Assembly: GCA_965539935.1 (NCBI GenBank)
Contig: CBETVX010000090.1
Coordinates: 1 to 5,882 of the forward strand
Source: CBETVX01 sp965539935
GTDB taxonomy: Bacteria; Bacillota; Clostridia; Peptostreptococcales; Caminicellaceae
Reading direction: 5' to 3'
DNA length: 5,882 bases
The translations under genes were made by a program, and so were the position numbers. Positions within the stretch are counted from its first letter, which is position 1. Every line of letters starts with the position of its first letter. This document shows, piece by piece, positions 5,433 through 5,882 of this stretch. Below the pieces are notes generated by a model that worked only from the letters and a program-made list of their open reading frames with translations, had not been told where the DNA came from and made no database searches.

Positions 5433-5786
5433 TTATAATAGATTTGGTAATTCTACTATAATGATATCAATTACCTTATTAATTTGAGGGTAGTTGTATT
5501 TATCATCTAAAATAACTTCATCTAACTGTAAAATATAATCTATTACATCTTCATCATTATTTATTTTTTCTTGAGGAATTCCCCACATTTCTACAGTTAA
5601 GAAGCAATCATATGTTCCTGATTGTAATTTTTGGCTTTGGGATCCAATATGAATGCTATTATTTGTTCCATCACCTGCCCTATCATTTACATAGCTAAAT
5701 TCATCATCGTACTGATTTCCTTCTTCATTTAGTTTCTTTAAATTTAAATATTCTAACTTAATATTTGGATTTTCAGTAATTTTCAA
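5433..5786 (-). CDS. Unrecognised protein, C-terminal part of a probably interrupted gene
   Basis: I do not recognise this product. The frame ends at a TAA at 5433-5435. The first possible start is a TTG at 5786, giving 117 aa; the first in-frame ATG codes for residue 68 (MWGIPQ), too late to be a natural start. The nearest ribosome-binding-like sequence, AGGGGGT (5800-5806), is 13 bases from the TTG. The open frame continues upstream in protein-like sequence (GEIKIDSRFKIDQGVDEL) to a TAA at 5847-5849. The product is hydrophilic, without cysteine clusters or a membrane segment, with alternating beta-like stretches and an asparagine/glycine-rich middle (GDGTNNSIHIGSQSQ). The C-terminus is hydrophobic (IDIIIVELPNLL). 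Its position before a pseudopilin gene allows a pilus-related role, but nothing in the sequence proves it. It may be the 3' half of a pseudogene or a non-ATG-start gene. Confidence 0.5.
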   Translation of the reverse strand: MKITENPNIKLEYLNLKKLNEEGNQYDDEFSYVNDRAGDGTNNSIHIGSQSQKLQSGTYDCFLTVEMWGIPQEKINNDEDVIDYILQLDEVILDDKYNYPQINKVIDIIIVELPNLL

Positions 5787-5882
5787 AACTAGTTCATCTA
5801 CCCCCTGGTCAATTTTAAATCTTGAATCTATTTTTATTTCTCCAGTTTAATTACCTGATATATCTTTTAATGGCGCTATCTT
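5787..5882 (-). other. Upstream coding-like sequence with an in-frame TAA, cut by the window edge
   Basis: In the frame of the 5433-5786 gene, bases 5882-5850 read KIAPLKDISGN, then a TAA stands at 5847-5849, then twenty more coding-like codons (TGEIKIDSRF and on) lead into the TTG at 5786. Both other minus-strand frames also have stops here. Either an upstream gene ends at this TAA and a second gene starts without an ATG, or one gene has acquired a nonsense mutation. With only 11 codons visible before the stop I cannot decide between them. Confidence 0.45.

Overview
The window looks like chromosomal DNA of an endospore-forming, low-GC Firmicute of the Clostridia/Tissierellia type. Base composition is strongly AT-rich (roughly 30% GC by eye), ribosome binding sites are strong AGGAGG types, and sporulation stage III genes are present. 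Every gene I can support lies on the minus strand, so transcription runs from high to low coordinates.

Layout in transcription order. (1) 5882-5433: the 3' part of an unrecognised, probably interrupted gene, ending in an intrinsic terminator (5401-5424). (2) 5399-4474: a near-consensus sigma-A promoter overlaps that terminator's tail and drives a pseudopilin-like gene (4876-5337) and comFB (4537-4806), followed by a weaker hairpin terminator. (3) 4391-1631: a second, weaker promoter precedes aroQ, a Xaa-Pro peptidase gene, efp and an acidic zinc-ribbon protein of the CD1247 N-terminal-domain family. This unit ends at a strong terminator (1631-1663). (4) 1632-1: a candidate sigma-E promoter is merged with that terminator's U-tract and precedes spoIIIAA and spoIIIAB. 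The rest of the spoIIIA operon should continue beyond base 1.

How the genes fit together. The order aroQ - Xaa-Pro peptidase - efp - small gene - spoIIIAA parallels B. subtilis yqhS - yqhT - efp - yqhV - spoIIIAA, so this is an old, conserved neighbourhood rather than an accessory island. AroQ serves the shikimate pathway. EF-P relieves ribosome stalling at proline runs, and the peptidase next to it removes residues N-terminal to proline. SpoIIIAA and SpoIIIAB belong to the secretion-like mother-cell channel of engulfment. The pseudopilin and ComFB belong to the type IV pilus/competence side, and ComFB is a proposed c-di-GMP receptor family.

I see no mobile element, CRISPR array, tRNA or rRNA, and no gene-free stretch longer than 300 bases. 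The longest gap, 4284-4536, holds a terminator, a promoter and an AT-rich dyad. I do not see an obviously new system. The points most worth a second look are the interrupted reading frame at the right edge, the ComFB/pseudopilin pairing, the very acidic zinc-ribbon protein between efp and spoIIIA, the PPG motif in the SpoIIIAA Walker A, and the two terminator/promoter fusions.
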